The notes under the pieces were generated by a model that was not told the DNA's origin, ran no database searches, and saw only the letters and a list, made by a program, of their open reading frames with translations. The position numbers and the translations under genes were made by a program. This document shows, in pieces, positions 37,901 to 51,000 of a DNA stretch of 64,000 nucleotides. Source of the stretch: Acanthaster planci. Taxonomy: Eukaryota > Echinodermata > Asteroidea > Valvatida > Acanthasteridae. The stretch is from the NCBI RefSeq assembly GCF_001949145.1, contig NW_019091361.1, positions 3,740,208 through 3,804,207 of the forward strand, in the 5' to 3' direction. Position 1 is the first letter of the stretch, and every line of letters begins with the position of its first letter.

Positions 37901-40900
37901 TCGCATTCCTCGCCATAACTTTGCTTGCTTCTCTGTGCTTAGATAACAGCAAGGGGTAAGAAGTGTGAGGTTTTTTTTGTTTTGGGGCGGGCGAAGGCTT
38001 TTGTTAGATTTCTGCATCGAGTGAAATTTAGAGAATGCACTTCTAATGTATATACTGCAAATGTTTATTTACACCTGCTGTCAAGACGTTAAAAAATCTG
38101 ATGGCGCATACATGACGTATTATTATATTATGATTGTCCATAATAAGGAAAAAACAACGATTAAAACATAATTGTCGAACAAGTTTAACCAATATGGAGA
38201 TTTCGTCAAGAAAACGATAATGATGAACCAGTTTGGTATTCCAAAAAGTAATGTCATTCGTAATGCGCAAAATTAAAATGTTTTGAAGTCTACCACGAAT
38301 CAGTAATTCCCTGGATGTATGCTTACACAATAGGGCTGTTTTAAATTCCTCATGCACGATATCTTGAAAATGGAGATGCCGTTATCTTGTCCAAATTATG
38401 ATTTTAATAGCCTCGTGCGAAGGTTTCTTTGCCTCTCGGTTGAGTAAGAGGTTTGATATGCTTCAGGCTTCGTGAGCCTCCTTTTTCAATGAATATTCTC
38501 ATCACAGGAGCCAGAAAGGAAGCACCTCTCGTCTCTTGTTCTATCAGCTTTGCGTCTCGCTGCTCGTCCTGTACGTAGTGTTTCTGGCGGGCGTCGATGG
38601 TGCAAAGGTATTTTCTAGTTCTTGTGGTATTGATCAGTATTTCTGCGCTGCACAGACTGGGTTTTAAATTGGTTATTTAATCCAAAACCCTGGGGGTGAA
38701 CAGAGGAATACACCCAATCTGGCGTAACCTTCTGCAGGGTGCTAAACTTTACACCAGAGTTTTTGTGGTGGGACTCCTTCCTGGTGCGGATCCACACTAT
38801 AGTTTTCTTCAGCTTTACGTTTGACAAAAAATAGATCGGTTCATACATTGAGTATCTCTATTTGGGTATTGCATGAGAGTATTTGGTTATTCTGTAACGT
38901 CATTTTCATGAAAGTGTAAATATCATCTGCAATTTTTTGTTGTTGCTGTAAATGCCAATGTCTTCAATCAGGACCTTTGGTGGATCCAAGGAGGATGGGT
39001 AGAAGGGGGGGGGGTCATGTTATACTTGGTTTTTAAAATATAACAAAAGAAAGACTATTTTGTATGACTTTTTCAACATCTCTCCTTCCCTAAGTGTGTA
39101 AAAGTTTCCAAATTTAACCTTGCCCAGGAGAAAGGCCAGTCAAGAGACAAAAAGAAATGCCAATTTGCTTGCTTCCCGAAATCTGGTGGTTTGGGAGCTG
39201 AGCTGGCTTTTTTTTTCAGCCTATCCCTATTGGTTAATATTTTTCTCAGCATTCGCACTGTTCCCACAAACAGTAAAACATATTGAATAATACTTGTGAC
39301 TTATATTTGCCGTCAGTAGGATTTGATGTAGTAGCCACCGTTTCCTTATATCTCTATTTGTGCCCTTAGGGTTCAAACGGGGGTTGTATGTTTGTCGCTG
39401 CGTTTCTCCACTATTTGGTTTTGGTCGTGACGGTGATGATGGTCATTTATGCGGTGGATCTGTACTTGGCAACGTCTAAGAAGATCCCACGCGACAATGC
39501 ACCGAAATTCCATACAACTTATGCTGTCTTGGTGGCTTGCGGTAGGTACCCTTTTCATCTCCAGTTAGATAGAGTGTTTCCTGAACTTAATTAAATAACT
39601 GTCTTTGAAAAAACATTGAATTGGGAGTTTTGAATAGTTTGAATTATTTAGCGCTGAAGTCCCAAGATGAGTTAGACATTTTATGTGTTTGTCTTACCAG
39701 GTTTTCCCATGATTGTTATTGCAATCACTGTACCCTCTGCAATGGAGTACTATAAGATTAACAGTGATGTCATGAACAGCGGCCCAACATAGTGAGTACA
39801 CTTAAATAATCCAAAGATGTTATAGTCCAGGTGAAAAAAAAACAAGAACACGCGACTGAACGAAAAGAGAAGGGAAATGAGGAAGGTGGACGTAACTCTG
39901 TACTCCAGCAAGCGAGATTTCTAATGATGCTTTAGCAGTTTACCTTCGTGACTTCATACATTTCAACTTGTACAAGAATGACATCTGTACAACATCTTCA
40001 ACAGCATCTTTTCAACTGAAATTATTACAGTGCATAGCTGTCCCTGTTGGTGTAACTCCATGTTTTGAAAATCTGTCGCAGACTTATATTGTATAGGACA
40101 TTGCAATCGTATCTTAACTTGAAGGAGACGATGAGTGCTTAATTAAGGCCTGTTATGCACTGGCTTCAGTCTAAACGGTCGTCCTGTAAAATTTTCCGCA
40201 GTTGTTTTCTCAAGCCAGGGCTGGCCATGTACCTGGGCCTTCTGCTTCCCGTCTGTATCTTCCTGGCCCTCAATGCTACTGTCTTCCTCTTGGTGTGGCG
40301 CCGGCTGCCTCGTGCCGATAAGAGGCTTCACTCCGCCCAAACCTCTCAGCGCCTTCAGGAAGCTGTGGGAATCTCGCTTCTGACCTTCTTGACTTGGCTG
40401 TTCGGCATACTGGCCATTACTTCTGCGGCTATCGCTTACGACATCGTGTTCCTTATCGCCTCCACTCTACAGGTAACAAACCACTTCAGTATTTCAAAAA
40501 TATATTTGGTGCGTGTGAGCTGGGCAGGCGACTTGTAGTCCTGGTTCCAAGACCTTCGCATTAATCAAACTACAGAGGGTGCTATATTTCTTTATGTTCT
40601 TTTCTGACCACGGGCGAAGGTCTTGAACAATACGGGCGATTCACAGTAGTGCGCTTCCAAGTGTTTGCAACGCACTGACCAATCACAGTGCGAGAAATCT
40701 GTCGACCCTTTCCAAACGCGCACTGGATCGACAGATTTCGTGCATTGTGATTGGTCAACGCGTTTTTAGGGCGCACTATTGTGAATCGCCCGTATTCGTT
40801 CGGCAGTGATTATAGGGTTTTCTTTGTTATCCCACGAGATTTTTGGGGAGCCAGTCAACAGCTTCTTCGTTTGAGCCGTATTGTATCATTCATTTTGGTC

Positions 40901-42051
40901 CATACTGAGTGGACCAATGTGAATTGCGTCCCGACTTTCGAAATACGAAAATTTCCATGTAAACAAGCCGTGTTAAACCCTGTCAACACTGTGAAAAGGG
41001 AAAAGCAAAGGGCGGAGGTGGCGGTGGGTCGTGGTACTGGACACCACATCACACCATAGGGTCGCTGTCCATTTTGTATATGTGCACTTAGGCACTTATT
41101 TATGTGCACTTATTTCGCGATCTACTGCATTTCAATTTTATAATTTTGAAAAGTTCAGACATGTAACCTTATAAATCCCCATTTGGATTTAAATGTATGC
41201 TCTTGTGCACATGGTTCTGCAAAACTGCAGGCTCGGTTAAACCGTTATAATGGGGGGGGGCGGAGGTTGACCCCCAGACCCCCGATCTGCGCTTGAGAAG
41301 TGAACCATATCGCCCTGTTGAGGAGTGGGATTTTTTATCGTATTCCTATGGTCCGATACGTTTTTATTAAAAAATAGTGAATCGGAAAGCGCTAGATGCC
41401 AGCGGCAAAATTTGTGCCAGAAATTGGAGGGATGGGGGAAAATGGGATTCTGACCCCACATGACACTATATTTGGAGTGACGTTCATGATACAGACTTAC
41501 ATCTGCTAGTGTAAAATGAATCACATTCTTGCAGAATCTTACACCAGAATGGCATATCATATTTTTTTTTATTCTCGAGTGAGTTTTGGTTGATGTGAAG
41601 TCCGAAAAAAATCTTCAAAATCCGCCTTATTTTTTATCACCACGTAAAAGTGGGGTATGATTCAAAAGAGGGTTTGCATAGCTGCCATCTTACAGGTCAG
41701 TGCTTTGTCCCACGGGATATGCACAAAGAAAGCTTCCGTGTGGAGCAAAAGAACTGCCCTGCAAGATGGCTACCACTCAAAGTCTCTGTAGTTCACCCCC
41801 GGTCAAAAGTGGAAGTGATATACACCCCCCCCGGATTTACCCTCATGCTAGACAAGCAGACTGGCAAGTCACCATTATTTCCTCCATTTCAGGGTTTGTT
41901 TGTGTTCATCATGTTCTGCATTCGACGTAAGGAGGTGCGAGCAGCCATCTCAACTCACCTGAGATGCTCTTGCTTGAAAGGAAGTAATCAGAAGCAAAAG
42001 TACGAGCTAGGACAGAAGAATGTTCAACTCGACACTAAACTCAGTATGTGA
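28960..42051 (+). CDS. Adhesion GPCR with N-terminal metalloprotease-like domain and mucin-like stalk
   Basis: Fifteen exons join in frame to 1126 aa: 28960-29047, 29961-30776, 31011-31424, 31999-32115, 33485-33624, 34592-34741, 34932-35319, 35752-35933, 36830-37003, 37837-37955, 38508-38607, 39370-39541, 39701-39791, 40202-40472, 41893-42051. Order: signal peptide (1-26, hydrophobic LMYFLVFCVLL), gluzincin-like protease domain (about 40-313, H194-E-F-A-H198), Thr/Pro stalk (316-436), hormone-receptor-motif-like Cys region (440-525; LTWPVTAAG, RNCS), GAIN (526-823) with GPS CHCDHLTNF, and 7TM (about 838-1090) with the TM3 and ECL2 cysteines C902 and C985 and the family-typical TM7 LQGLFVFIMFCIRRKEVR. 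The cytoplasmic tail is short. All splices are GT-AG except GC-AG after 35319. The receptor half is certain. The signal exon and the join of protease to receptor are inferred from phase and strong splice sites; two separate genes remain possible. Confidence 0.8.
29961..30776 (+). other. Metalloprotease-like domain exon of the adhesion GPCR
   Basis: This exon encodes residues 30-301. VLVHEFAHAIH gives the zinc-binding HExxH (H194, E195, H198). It is followed 42 residues later by E240 in RTEYFAEGVQGFF, the likely third ligand, with Y233 seven residues before it. HExxH, then Tyr and Glu seven apart in an E-(Y/F)-F-A-E context, is the arrangement of M34/ATLF- and PPEP-type gluzincins, so the site looks catalytically complete. 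NLITEVFPCMNT near the end and the RMNC of the next exon probably close the fold through a disulfide. The exon starts after a TTTTCAG acceptor and ends at an A|GTGAGT donor, both phase 1. The 234-bp intron that follows is itself open in frame. Fold assignment is by motif only. Confidence 0.65.
31175..31318 (+). repeat. 36-bp coding minisatellite (four units) in the mucin-like stalk
   Basis: Four head-to-tail units encode VPLTTSAPFTTS. They differ by single silent changes (for example gcccc versus gctcc), the last unit degenerating. The array sits inside a longer Thr-rich stretch (from about 31053) expected to be densely O-glycosylated and extended. The length of the unit, a multiple of three, allows copy-number change without a frameshift. 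Confidence 0.9.
33145..33290. repeat. Interspersed repeat, copy 1 (pair with 36545-36690)
   Basis: Shares cttcgtcatgcacgcgcacg, acaagcttcc, gtgcagtgggcgtggtttaa and further blocks in the same order with 36545-36690. Both copies lie in introns of the adhesion GPCR gene, in the same orientation. The family is not identified and no ends are defined. Confidence 0.55.
36545..36690. repeat. Interspersed repeat, copy 2 (pair with 33145-33290)
   Basis: Has cttcgtcatacacacgcacg, gcaagcttcc and gtgcagtgggcgtggtttaa in the same order as copy 1, with many substitutions between them. It lies in the intron just before the GPS exon. Confidence 0.55.
36872..36991 (+). other. GPS autoproteolysis motif of the adhesion GPCR
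   Basis: Residues C780-F819 carry the four GPS cysteines (C780, C799, C811, C813), the conserved W783 and W794, and CHCDHLTNF. The H815-L816-T817 triad is intact, so self-cleavage between L816 and T817 is expected, leaving a tethered agonist starting TNFAILI. The domain is joined without insertion to the TM1 exon. Confidence 0.92.
40629..40796. mobile_element. Foldback MITE in the last intron of the adhesion GPCR
   Basis: Terminal repeats aatacgggcgattcacagta and its near-complement tattgtgaatcgcccgtatt continue inward through gaccaatcac and gaaatctgtcga on both arms, so almost the whole 168 bp folds back on itself. It has no coding capacity. A relative of one arm is at 18925-18950. Confidence 0.75.
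41681..41773. mobile_element. Short MITE, family member A (pair with 63500-63601)
   Basis: The left end gctgccatcttacaggtcag is mirrored by ctgccctgcaagatggctac on the right. The element near 63.5 kb has the same ends and a similar internal tttgtcccac / tttgtaccac segment, showing a dispersed family of about 100 bp. Confidence 0.6.
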
Positions 42052-42263
42052 AAGACCGCTAACATCGAGCTCCTTGCTCCATAACAGAGGCGAATCCAGT
42101 TCTTGGGAGGGGGATGGGAAATTGTAACTAAAAATGGCTATCCAAAAGAAAACACTGTTTATTACCCCTTCCCAACAAGAAAGGTAGTAGGACTATTTTT
42201 GAAATGCTGACGCACTCAGTCCCGTTTCCCCCAACCGAGATGGCTTCAAACATGTCATACCGG

Positions 42264-44755
42264 TATGTCTCGTGTTCACAGGGCTGCCATCTCAAATCGT
42301 GAGTCGTGATATGTGAAATCTCGTGGAGATGATTTCTTTTAGACGAGACAGCACAGTTTTTGAACTCCAACGATACTTTGTATTTAGAACGGGAGTTAAT
42401 ATTGTTATGTTTTGGGGGTGGGTGGGTGGGTGGTGGTGACAGATTTGTTGCTACTTTACTGCTGTGTGGGCCACCTTAGACCTTTGTGTGCGACACTCTT
42501 AACTATTCAAAAACACATCAGTGTTTTCAGCAGACTAGCACGTTGCATGGTAATATACGGTGAAAATGGAAAATGAACTTTTTAGTAAAGGAATGTACAT
42601 GGCTGGTCTGAAAGGTGTGTTTAAGACTGGCTCAGTAGAATGGATGCAACTAATGCCCAGCCGCAGGCGAGGGAATCGTTTAAGACCGACTAAACACAGA
42701 TTTATTCCCATTCACTGATATCGTTGTAGTCAGAGAGTCAAAAGAAGTCAACATACGAAATTTCCAAGGATTTTGTTGAAGAATTTCATTTTCATCTTCC
42801 CAAACACCCCGTCCATTTTATGGTCCATTCCTTGTACAAGTTGTGTAGAAGAATCTTCTTATAAATTATGGACTTGGCGTGCGCGTGGCGCGTTCTGCAT
42901 TCAGCGGCGCACACAGACTCTTGACCAATAGGAATGGATTAAAACTGTCTTGTCTCCAGGTGCCAGCTTATTTTAACGCAGCAGCCATTATCAAATCGTA
43001 GCGGACATTTAATGTTAATACATGGTCACGTTGCGCGTTGTTGAATAGGGAAACTGTATAAGGTATTTATGAACAAACCTTATTCACAAGGAAGCTATTT
43101 TTTTGATCATGCTTCCTGAATTAGTCTTATTCCATGTACTCTGCCATGGGGGTGGTTCCAGACTACTTTGAACCCGTGCCCCACCTTCGTTCCGTAACAT
43201 TTTTAGATATAATAAAACTGAAAATTTAAATCATTCAAATGTTTTAAATCATGGAAATGACATTTATCCGTAACTTTTTTTATATCATTGCTTTCATTGT
43301 AATTTTAATTTCATAAAGAAAGTTAACACTTTCAATTCAGTATGGCCGACCTTTGAATAAAGTATATTGCGTGTAAATATCACCCTGACATCCTGCATCT
43401 TCACCAGCCCCATGTACTGGTTTGCCAAACTGTATTTATGCAAGTGAAGACCTTAAAGCTAGATCCACCAATTCCCTTAATGACAATGCAGGAAATTTCA
43501 CAATAAGGGGGATGGAGTATCATACCTCCAGTAAAGTAAAATCCAGGAAATGAATGAGGCTCTGGAAAACTTCGTCACATGGTATGCAGCTGACAAAGAT
43601 GGGATTCGAACTAGAGACAAATCTCTAAACATGCCAATTCGATGCTATCATGTTACCGTGTCTGGCCTTATGCTGATGCAAACAAAGGACCACATAAATG
43701 GAACCCCATCAACGACATCGATCTCAAATGAGAGAATGCAATTTGTACTCAGTTTTGTCAGATATACACAGTTTTGTAATTGTTCTGTAATGGTAAATTT
43801 GAAATCATTAAATTAAGAATATTTTTGGATTAGTAAGAGAAATTACCCAGAAAATGTTATGAACATTACCCCTTATGTTAAGTCTTTATGGTACTCGGTT
43901 CCATATTCCATGGTTTCTGATTTTATGCTTTCATGGAATGTTTTTCTATTTCTCTATAACTGTTTCGTCGGATGGCAAGTCTGCAATAGTTTCTAATACA
44001 GGAAGCAAAATACATTTTTGGTGAAGGTTATATATTTTATATTTTAAAGAAACAGCCATAAATAAAATGGGACTTTCATACTGCTCAATATGTCTGTTTT
44101 TTTTCATTAAGTCTAGTTTTTGCTCTGTCGTCATTGGCTACGTAAGTGCTGCTCCATTGCATTATACTCTGAAGTGATATACTGTACACGAGGAGTAATT
44201 TGTACAATAAAATGTGGTAAAGCTATTCGAAAGATTCACTTTGAGTTTTCTTTCTGCATCAGGGACTGGACTGCGCAGTTTGAATCCAGTCTCTAGTCTT
44301 TTAAAATAATAAGACAAAGCATAGCATAAGACTCCAGCCATTGCCATGAACTTTTTTCTCCCGGCCTTGATTACAGTTTTTCAGAACCCGTAACAACAAA
44401 CTCATTTTTTCCAGATCAAATAAATTCCCCAAACCAACATTTATGCTTTCTCGATACAGTTCCCTCTAAAATATTGTATAAATGCGGTTCAGAATAGAAT
44501 AAATTTTTCCAATAGGGCCTATGCTTGAACAGACTTTAAGAAAAAAGGAATGACTATTTAGGAATCACGTTTGTTTTGGCTTTTCTTTTTCGTTATCACT
44601 GGCTGATTTAGCTAAAAAGCTTGTAAACGAAACAGTGGTCATCAACGGGTGAGAAGTGTATTCTCATTAAGTTCTTTGTGCTTCTTGTAGAAGTATACTG
44701 AAGGAATCAAGTTCAACAATTAAAATCAAATAACTGTAACACAATTATTTTCAAG
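42264..44755 (+). repeat. Direct repeat R1 flanking the DMGDH pseudogene (pair with 55047-56624)
   Basis: This segment aligns in the same orientation with 55047-56624. Shared landmarks in order: tatgtctc followed by ggctgccatct; gacagatttgttg and ccaccttaga (caccttaga in R2); aactttttag; gatacaggaagcaaaatac; cagtttttcagaacc; aaacgaaacagtggtca; a final gtaacac. R1 carries about 500 bp (roughly 42590-43105) missing from R2 and a tRNA-like fragment near 43594. No coding frame is recognisable. The DMGDH-related sequence begins within tens of bases of its right end. The 3' untranslated region of the adhesion GPCR may extend into its left part, and the area 42052-42263 shows nothing else. Confidence 0.75.
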
Positions 44756-45087
44756 ATGTATCTTTGCGTTGGGGAGATGTTAATTTATACAAGGGGTTTT
44801 GCGCTTAACCAACATGAATATTAACGCACATTCTTCTGTTTTAAATGCATTATCTTTTACCCATTTTGAACTAGCCTGGACAACTAATATGCATGGCAGG
44901 TCGACTTTGTGTTGAGTTTTGGCCTTCACTGACAATTCTCATCACTGTTATTTGACCAAGTGTGAAGAATAGTGTTTACGTTAGAAAAGGGGGAAAAACA
45001 GATTCAAATCCCACCACCTGAATACGAACTTTGGAACAGTTGTAATTTGATGGCTAAATTTGGTTGTCAAATCATTTTATTTTCAAG

Positions 45088-48000
45088 TTATGGCATCATC
45101 CATTCCGAGGGTTATGGCAAGTACATAAGCAATTGGATGATAGACGGGGAGCCACCATATAATCTGGTAGAGTTGGACGCCAATCGCTTCGGCAATTGGA
45201 CAACAAGGTCAGTTGTTACACCATTACCTTGAGGAGAAACATCTTGTTTAGAATCTCTTCCCATGTCCAAATGTCATACATGTAGCTGAGGCTAGAAATA
45301 TACTCATGAGATTCTCTTTCCAGCGGCTGAAGCCTTTTGCCGTAGACACAGCCATACTTGAAAGCCGGTTGTGTCCCGCATTGTCGTTCTGGAAACTGCT
45401 TTTCATGGGTATTGGGTTGTGCCATTCTACTGAAAGCTGGTCATTTTCACTTTGCTGTTTGGCCTTGTGTGAACCATTGTGCTGGCACTAACAAAAGAAG
45501 CAGGGTGTAATAAAAATGGACGCTTATTGTTAGTGCAATGTGTTTCTTTTGTTACATGTCCGTGGTGTGGCCTTGCTGTGCGGACGTGCAAACAAAGCTG
45601 GGCTACGTGTTGCAGGTTGAATACTTTTTGTGAATCTTTCACTAGGTAGTCCCTCTTTGTAGAAAAAAAATTAAGAGGCATATTGGAGTCAGGGTTATCG
45701 ATGGGAAATAGTCAATAAAACCATTACGGTAACAAAAAGGCAGTTTATAGAAATAGGGTTAAAGTTTTAAAAGAAATTAGTCATTGTTTCTAGTTTTCTT
45801 GAAAGGAACACCCATACTAGGTAGATAACATTAATGTGTGTCTTTTGATCCTAGCTCAGTAACTCGTTTTGTAAGTATGCCACGCTATGCATGCGCAGTT
45901 CCTGCACCCGAGAGCAGATGAGTTACTTGAGGTATAGACTAGCTCAGGAATTTGTTCAGCAAGAAACAGGTTTCCAGCAATGCATTGTGTACGCCTATGT
46001 CTCTTATGACTTGTGGCCTGCTGTAGTTTGTTTGGTGCATAAATTTGAAGGCCTCTTATCCATCTGTAACATTAGACCCGCAAGTAAGCATGGAGTATTT
46101 ATAAAAGTACAGTTGGATGTGTTAGCCCGACAATGTCGGGTTTTAACACCATGTTATCCTAATTAGTTTTCGGCTTTTTGAAATTGGTTCATCAAATAAT
46201 GGGGGACACACTGAAATCCAGGAATTGTTGATAGCACAGCGTCATACGGTATTTCTACATTATACCGTCACGGTTATTGCAACTCCTTGCTTTGTCTGCC
46301 CAAATCGAGAACACTTTGTGTTCTTGAAAGGCGCCATTCGAGAAGTTCTTCATTGGGTAGGTACAGCTGCCTTCTTTTCACCTGCTGTGCCACCACTCCG
46401 CCAAGTTGTTTTCACCCCAAAGAGCATCTTTCAGAAATTTCAAAATGTTTGTTAATTGTAGGGAGTACACGAGCATCAAGACCCGTGAGACATACGGGAT
46501 GAACAACGCCATCGGCTGGCGCCACGAAGAGCGGTGGGCGGGCAGAACAACCAAGCGCGTCAGTGGAATATATGACAAGCTAAAATGCCGAGGGGCCGAG
46601 TTCGGATTTCGTTCAGGTGGGTTCAACACGGTGGTAACAGTTTGAAACGTTGTCACTCTTGAAGACAAACCCACTCTGTCTCTAATTCCGACCGACGATT
46701 CAAATGTACATGTAGTTTTATCATTTTAGGGGGATGGATGCTGAACTGCAAAAGTATTTGCAGTCAGTAATATAATCCATAATGACTCAGAACTTCAACC
46801 ATTCTGCCATTGATTTCCTGCTCAATGATTGACTTCTTGCAGGCACATGCCAACCATCTTTCATATCTATTTTCACTGTCATCGCTATATTTATGGCCAT
46901 TCTCAGTCCTTCAAATTGTTCTCAGCTTTCAGATTGTTCAATTTTATACCAAATTGGGAAAAATCAATAAAGTAGTGTATATCTGTTTGGTTACTTTAAT
47001 TTCAGGCTGGGAACAGCCCCAGTGGTTTGCACTGGATGGCGACGAAGCCGGGTACAAGCCGAGCTTCCGTCGGTCCAACTGGTTCGGACCGATAGGGCGA
47101 GAGTACGAGATGGTGATGAAGCGAGCTGGAATCATCGATCTTAGCCCGTCTGCCAATATACAAGTGACGGGAAAAGATGCCTACAGATACCTGGACAGCC
47201 TACTGGCCAACAAACTGCCGGCTGTAAGGACTTTATCCATTTCTAGTCTTGATGGTGACCACCAGTGTTGTGGTTGATTACCTCACTCGTGTTTTTTTTT
47301 TCATTAGGCACCAGAAAAGGACAGTTCTAAGTGTTTGAATTTTTAACATTGGCTTAACAGAACCGTATGATGGAAATATCTTTGTCACAATTTGTACACA
47401 GCTGGTGGCTTACATGGAGCTTGGTATTTTGTCACTGCTTGTGAAGATTTTGCTATTATGTATTTCTGGTAATAAAATCAAAGGTTTCTCAAAAGTTCAG
47501 TCACAATAGCTCCTAATTCCTAACATACATAAAGAAAGGAGGCAGAGGAGATACCGAGCTTTCTTGAAATACAGCAGGGAAACGAATGTTCAGTTTCAGA
47601 GGTACGGGGAATTCATGGAGTCGTTTCTAGAAACTAGATACCAAGCCTCTGTATTCACATGGGTGGGATTTGAACGTGGGTAGCAAGGTGGAAGTTAAGA
47701 AAGTATCACTGCACCAACCTGACACACCCCTACTTGATCACAGTAAGGAGTTAGTGCCGACTTGCCTCTCCCACATAAGCCACTGGCTATGTCGGGCATG
47801 GGCAAGCAGTACCTCAAACAAGGAGTAATTGGCACCACTGTCTTTTACCAAGCGTAGGTTGGTCGATGCACCCTTTGCCCCATGCTGTCACCTAAGGGAA
47901 AGGTCTACTCCGAGGTAACAGTGAACCGACTGGCAGAGGACAAATTCCTCATCATCACACATTCTGGTTCAGAGTTCCATGATCTCAGGTCAGTCTTGTC

Positions 48001-51000
48001 TGTATGTACATTTATTTGTGGAATATCTCCTTTCTCTGTCTCCTACCAGGAAGAAAAGAGGCACAAAGGTTAACAACTTGTTGGAAGAAGAAACCGTTGC
48101 TTCAGATTTGAAAACTACAGAAATTTGAAGAAACAGCAAAACTTTAATTATTACTGTAAATTTGATTGTTTCATGGATGTCTAAAAGAATGTCCGATATA
48201 CAACAAATGGAATGAATATGGAGTATCACCGTTATGTACACAATGAGGCATCCACGCAATTAAGAAAACACCTTCAGAGTTAACTGTGCTATGAAGGTAT
48301 ATAACAACACTTTCAGACCAAAACTGTGGATGCAAATGGCTGCTGCTGGAACCAACGGCAGTATTTCGAGATTTGTTTCTAACTTGTCCAAAACCAGGTG
48401 GATGGAGGAATTTGCCTGGAAAGGCAACTAAGAAGTCAGCTTGAAAAACATCACCGACAGCATGGCCTGTCTCGGCATTGCAGGGCCATTGTCTCGCGAC
48501 GTGCTGGCCCCTATCACTGAAACCGACCAGGCGGGTGATGCATTTGCCTTCATGGACGTCAAGGATATCACTGTCGGCGATGTGCCTGTCACTGCTGTCC
48601 GAATCTCGTACACAGGTAATGCAAACTGACTCGAAGATGCTGTTGATTATCAGAAGACATAAGCATCATGAATTGGACACGCACAGATTCTGTATTTTTA
48701 TTGGCTGAGAGCCAGTCACATTACACATGCTATAAAGTTATTTCAACACTTATTTCAGTCATTATTCTATCTGTATTGAGGGTATATCAGCTGGAATCAA
48801 TGTCAGCACTACTTTCCATGGAGGCCCTCAGATTTACGGTGTGGGTCGAAAACTTACAAGGGAGTTGCAGGCAGCGGCCTGACAGGCCACATCTGGAGAG
48901 AGGAAAGAGTGAGAAGCAATTAATCAGAATATTCAAGAAGAATCTGTGAAGAGGAATATTAATACATGTACTGCTTTATCTCATGATACAGTAAAACTGG
49001 CAACCCTCGGTAATCCAGAATAGTCAAAGGTCTCCCCCGCAGGACTGATTCACAGATTACCTTGGAACAGCACTTTCACTTCACAGATCAACGCAGTTAA
49101 TCTTTATATGGAAGCTTTGAGGAACTTTGAGTTAAGACAGGCAGTTATTTATGTTATAAAGGAATAAAACGAGTTGCCATTTAGGGTTATTTTGTCGTTT
49201 CCCTTCTGGATCTACTCAATCTATTTGTTTCAACTTCATTGCTAGCTTCGGTCTCTGGCAGGTAGGCATCTGAACATGCCATGAATTCGAAATTACCACA
49301 GAATAAACTCCCCAGTAAAATCAAAGGTCTTTGATTGTAGTCTGATTTGCCCAGATGCGACCGAGACCTCACTGTGAGTTTGAAAAGGGAAATTTCCAAG
49401 GCCTCAAATTTTGATAGCAGTGGATATTTAGCCTTTGCTGGATACGATATTTTGCTGGACATAATGTGCAGTAAACTGGGTGTTTTTTTTATAATTTTGG
49501 TCAAATTCGGGCGGACTGTTCTTCACACTGGTTTCTTGTTCTTGTGTTCGAATGGCAGGAACATGACCCAAGAACACCGTTTTTGGAACAGGGTCACACA
49601 CCACCTCCTCGTACCCGTCAGGATTTTACAGGAACACACGGAAATCCCTTGAGATTTTGATTTTTGAACAGCTGCAAAAAAACATCGAGGTGGCTTACGA
49701 AGCCGGACACAATGGGGAGTTTTGCAAAATTATCATTAATCATTTTTCATAACACAGAAATTAATGTTCCTTTGTAAATAGGAAAGAATTCAGACCAGTT
49801 ATCGAAACATAAACTCTCGAAGAACGTACATAAACGCCGCCATGTTGCATACCACTTACCACCAGCAATAAGCGATTGTATGTTCCTGGCGTTTGAGCAC
49901 CAACCCACGAACAACAAATCAAGCTGTTCGTGAACATAGAACAAGCCGCCCGAACTCACCTAAAAATTCTTCCTGGGACAAATCTTAGTCTGGTTCTGTA
50001 CCAACGTATTAACAAGGTCGGAATCAGACGATTACAATTTCAGACACCTTTGAAACAAATTTTCCATAAAGGAGATTTAATAATATTAATGAAATAATGG
50101 AGTCAGTCAATTAAAATGTAACAAAAAGAGAGTATTTTTAGTTTTGAGGGCCTACTCTGCTAAAGTTGCCATCCTAAAGCAAAGTTTCGTGGCAGTGTTC
50201 GCGCAGCTGTTAAGTGACTGGTTCCCGTCCGACAGAGGTCCGAAGATATAGGTAATCAGTGGGCCTTGTCTGGTATCAGTGGTATTGTCATGTTTCGTTA
50301 GTTTAGGCGTCAGTGGTGTTAGCCTATAGGCAGGGTCGTCGCCGCAATCACTGCACGATGCATTTATGAAAAATAATGTGATTTCAAATGCACATTATTT
50401 AAGGTAAAGATAAGAAAATGTAAAGAAAATTTAAGGAAATTTCAGGAAAAAATCCAATCTAAGGAAATTTAATTTTGAGGAGTGGAAACATTGATAGGCA
50501 GCCTAGCAGTAACTGCCTATGTGTGAATAGGATATTCTTAGGATATTCAGTACAATAGGCCTATGGCCACCAAATTCAGTCCATTCACTAATTAAAGTGC
50601 ATTCATGCACGGCGCTGAAGCCGATGACTTGAAAACTACCATATTGTATTGAAAAGCCTAGGATGGCCGTGCAGTCGCTATAATTCGCAGAGAAGAGCTG
50701 CCTTTCCAGTGTATAGAGAGCAGTGGCGCTGTCCACGCCCCCATGCATGGACCCTCTAGGCTATGGTAACTATATAATCTAGGCCTACAGCATTACTGTC
50801 TAAAGGAAAGTGTTTGTCCCTAAGGCGAACTTGGCTGGGAGTTTTATCACAAGGTGGAGGACACTGCCAAGCTCTACGATGCTCTGCTTGAGGCAGGAAA
50901 GCCCTTGGGAGTTGGAGACTTTGGAACATTTGCGATGAACACCATGCGCATTGAGAAGGGATTCCGCGCATGGGGACGAGAGGTAGGCCCAATTACAGAA

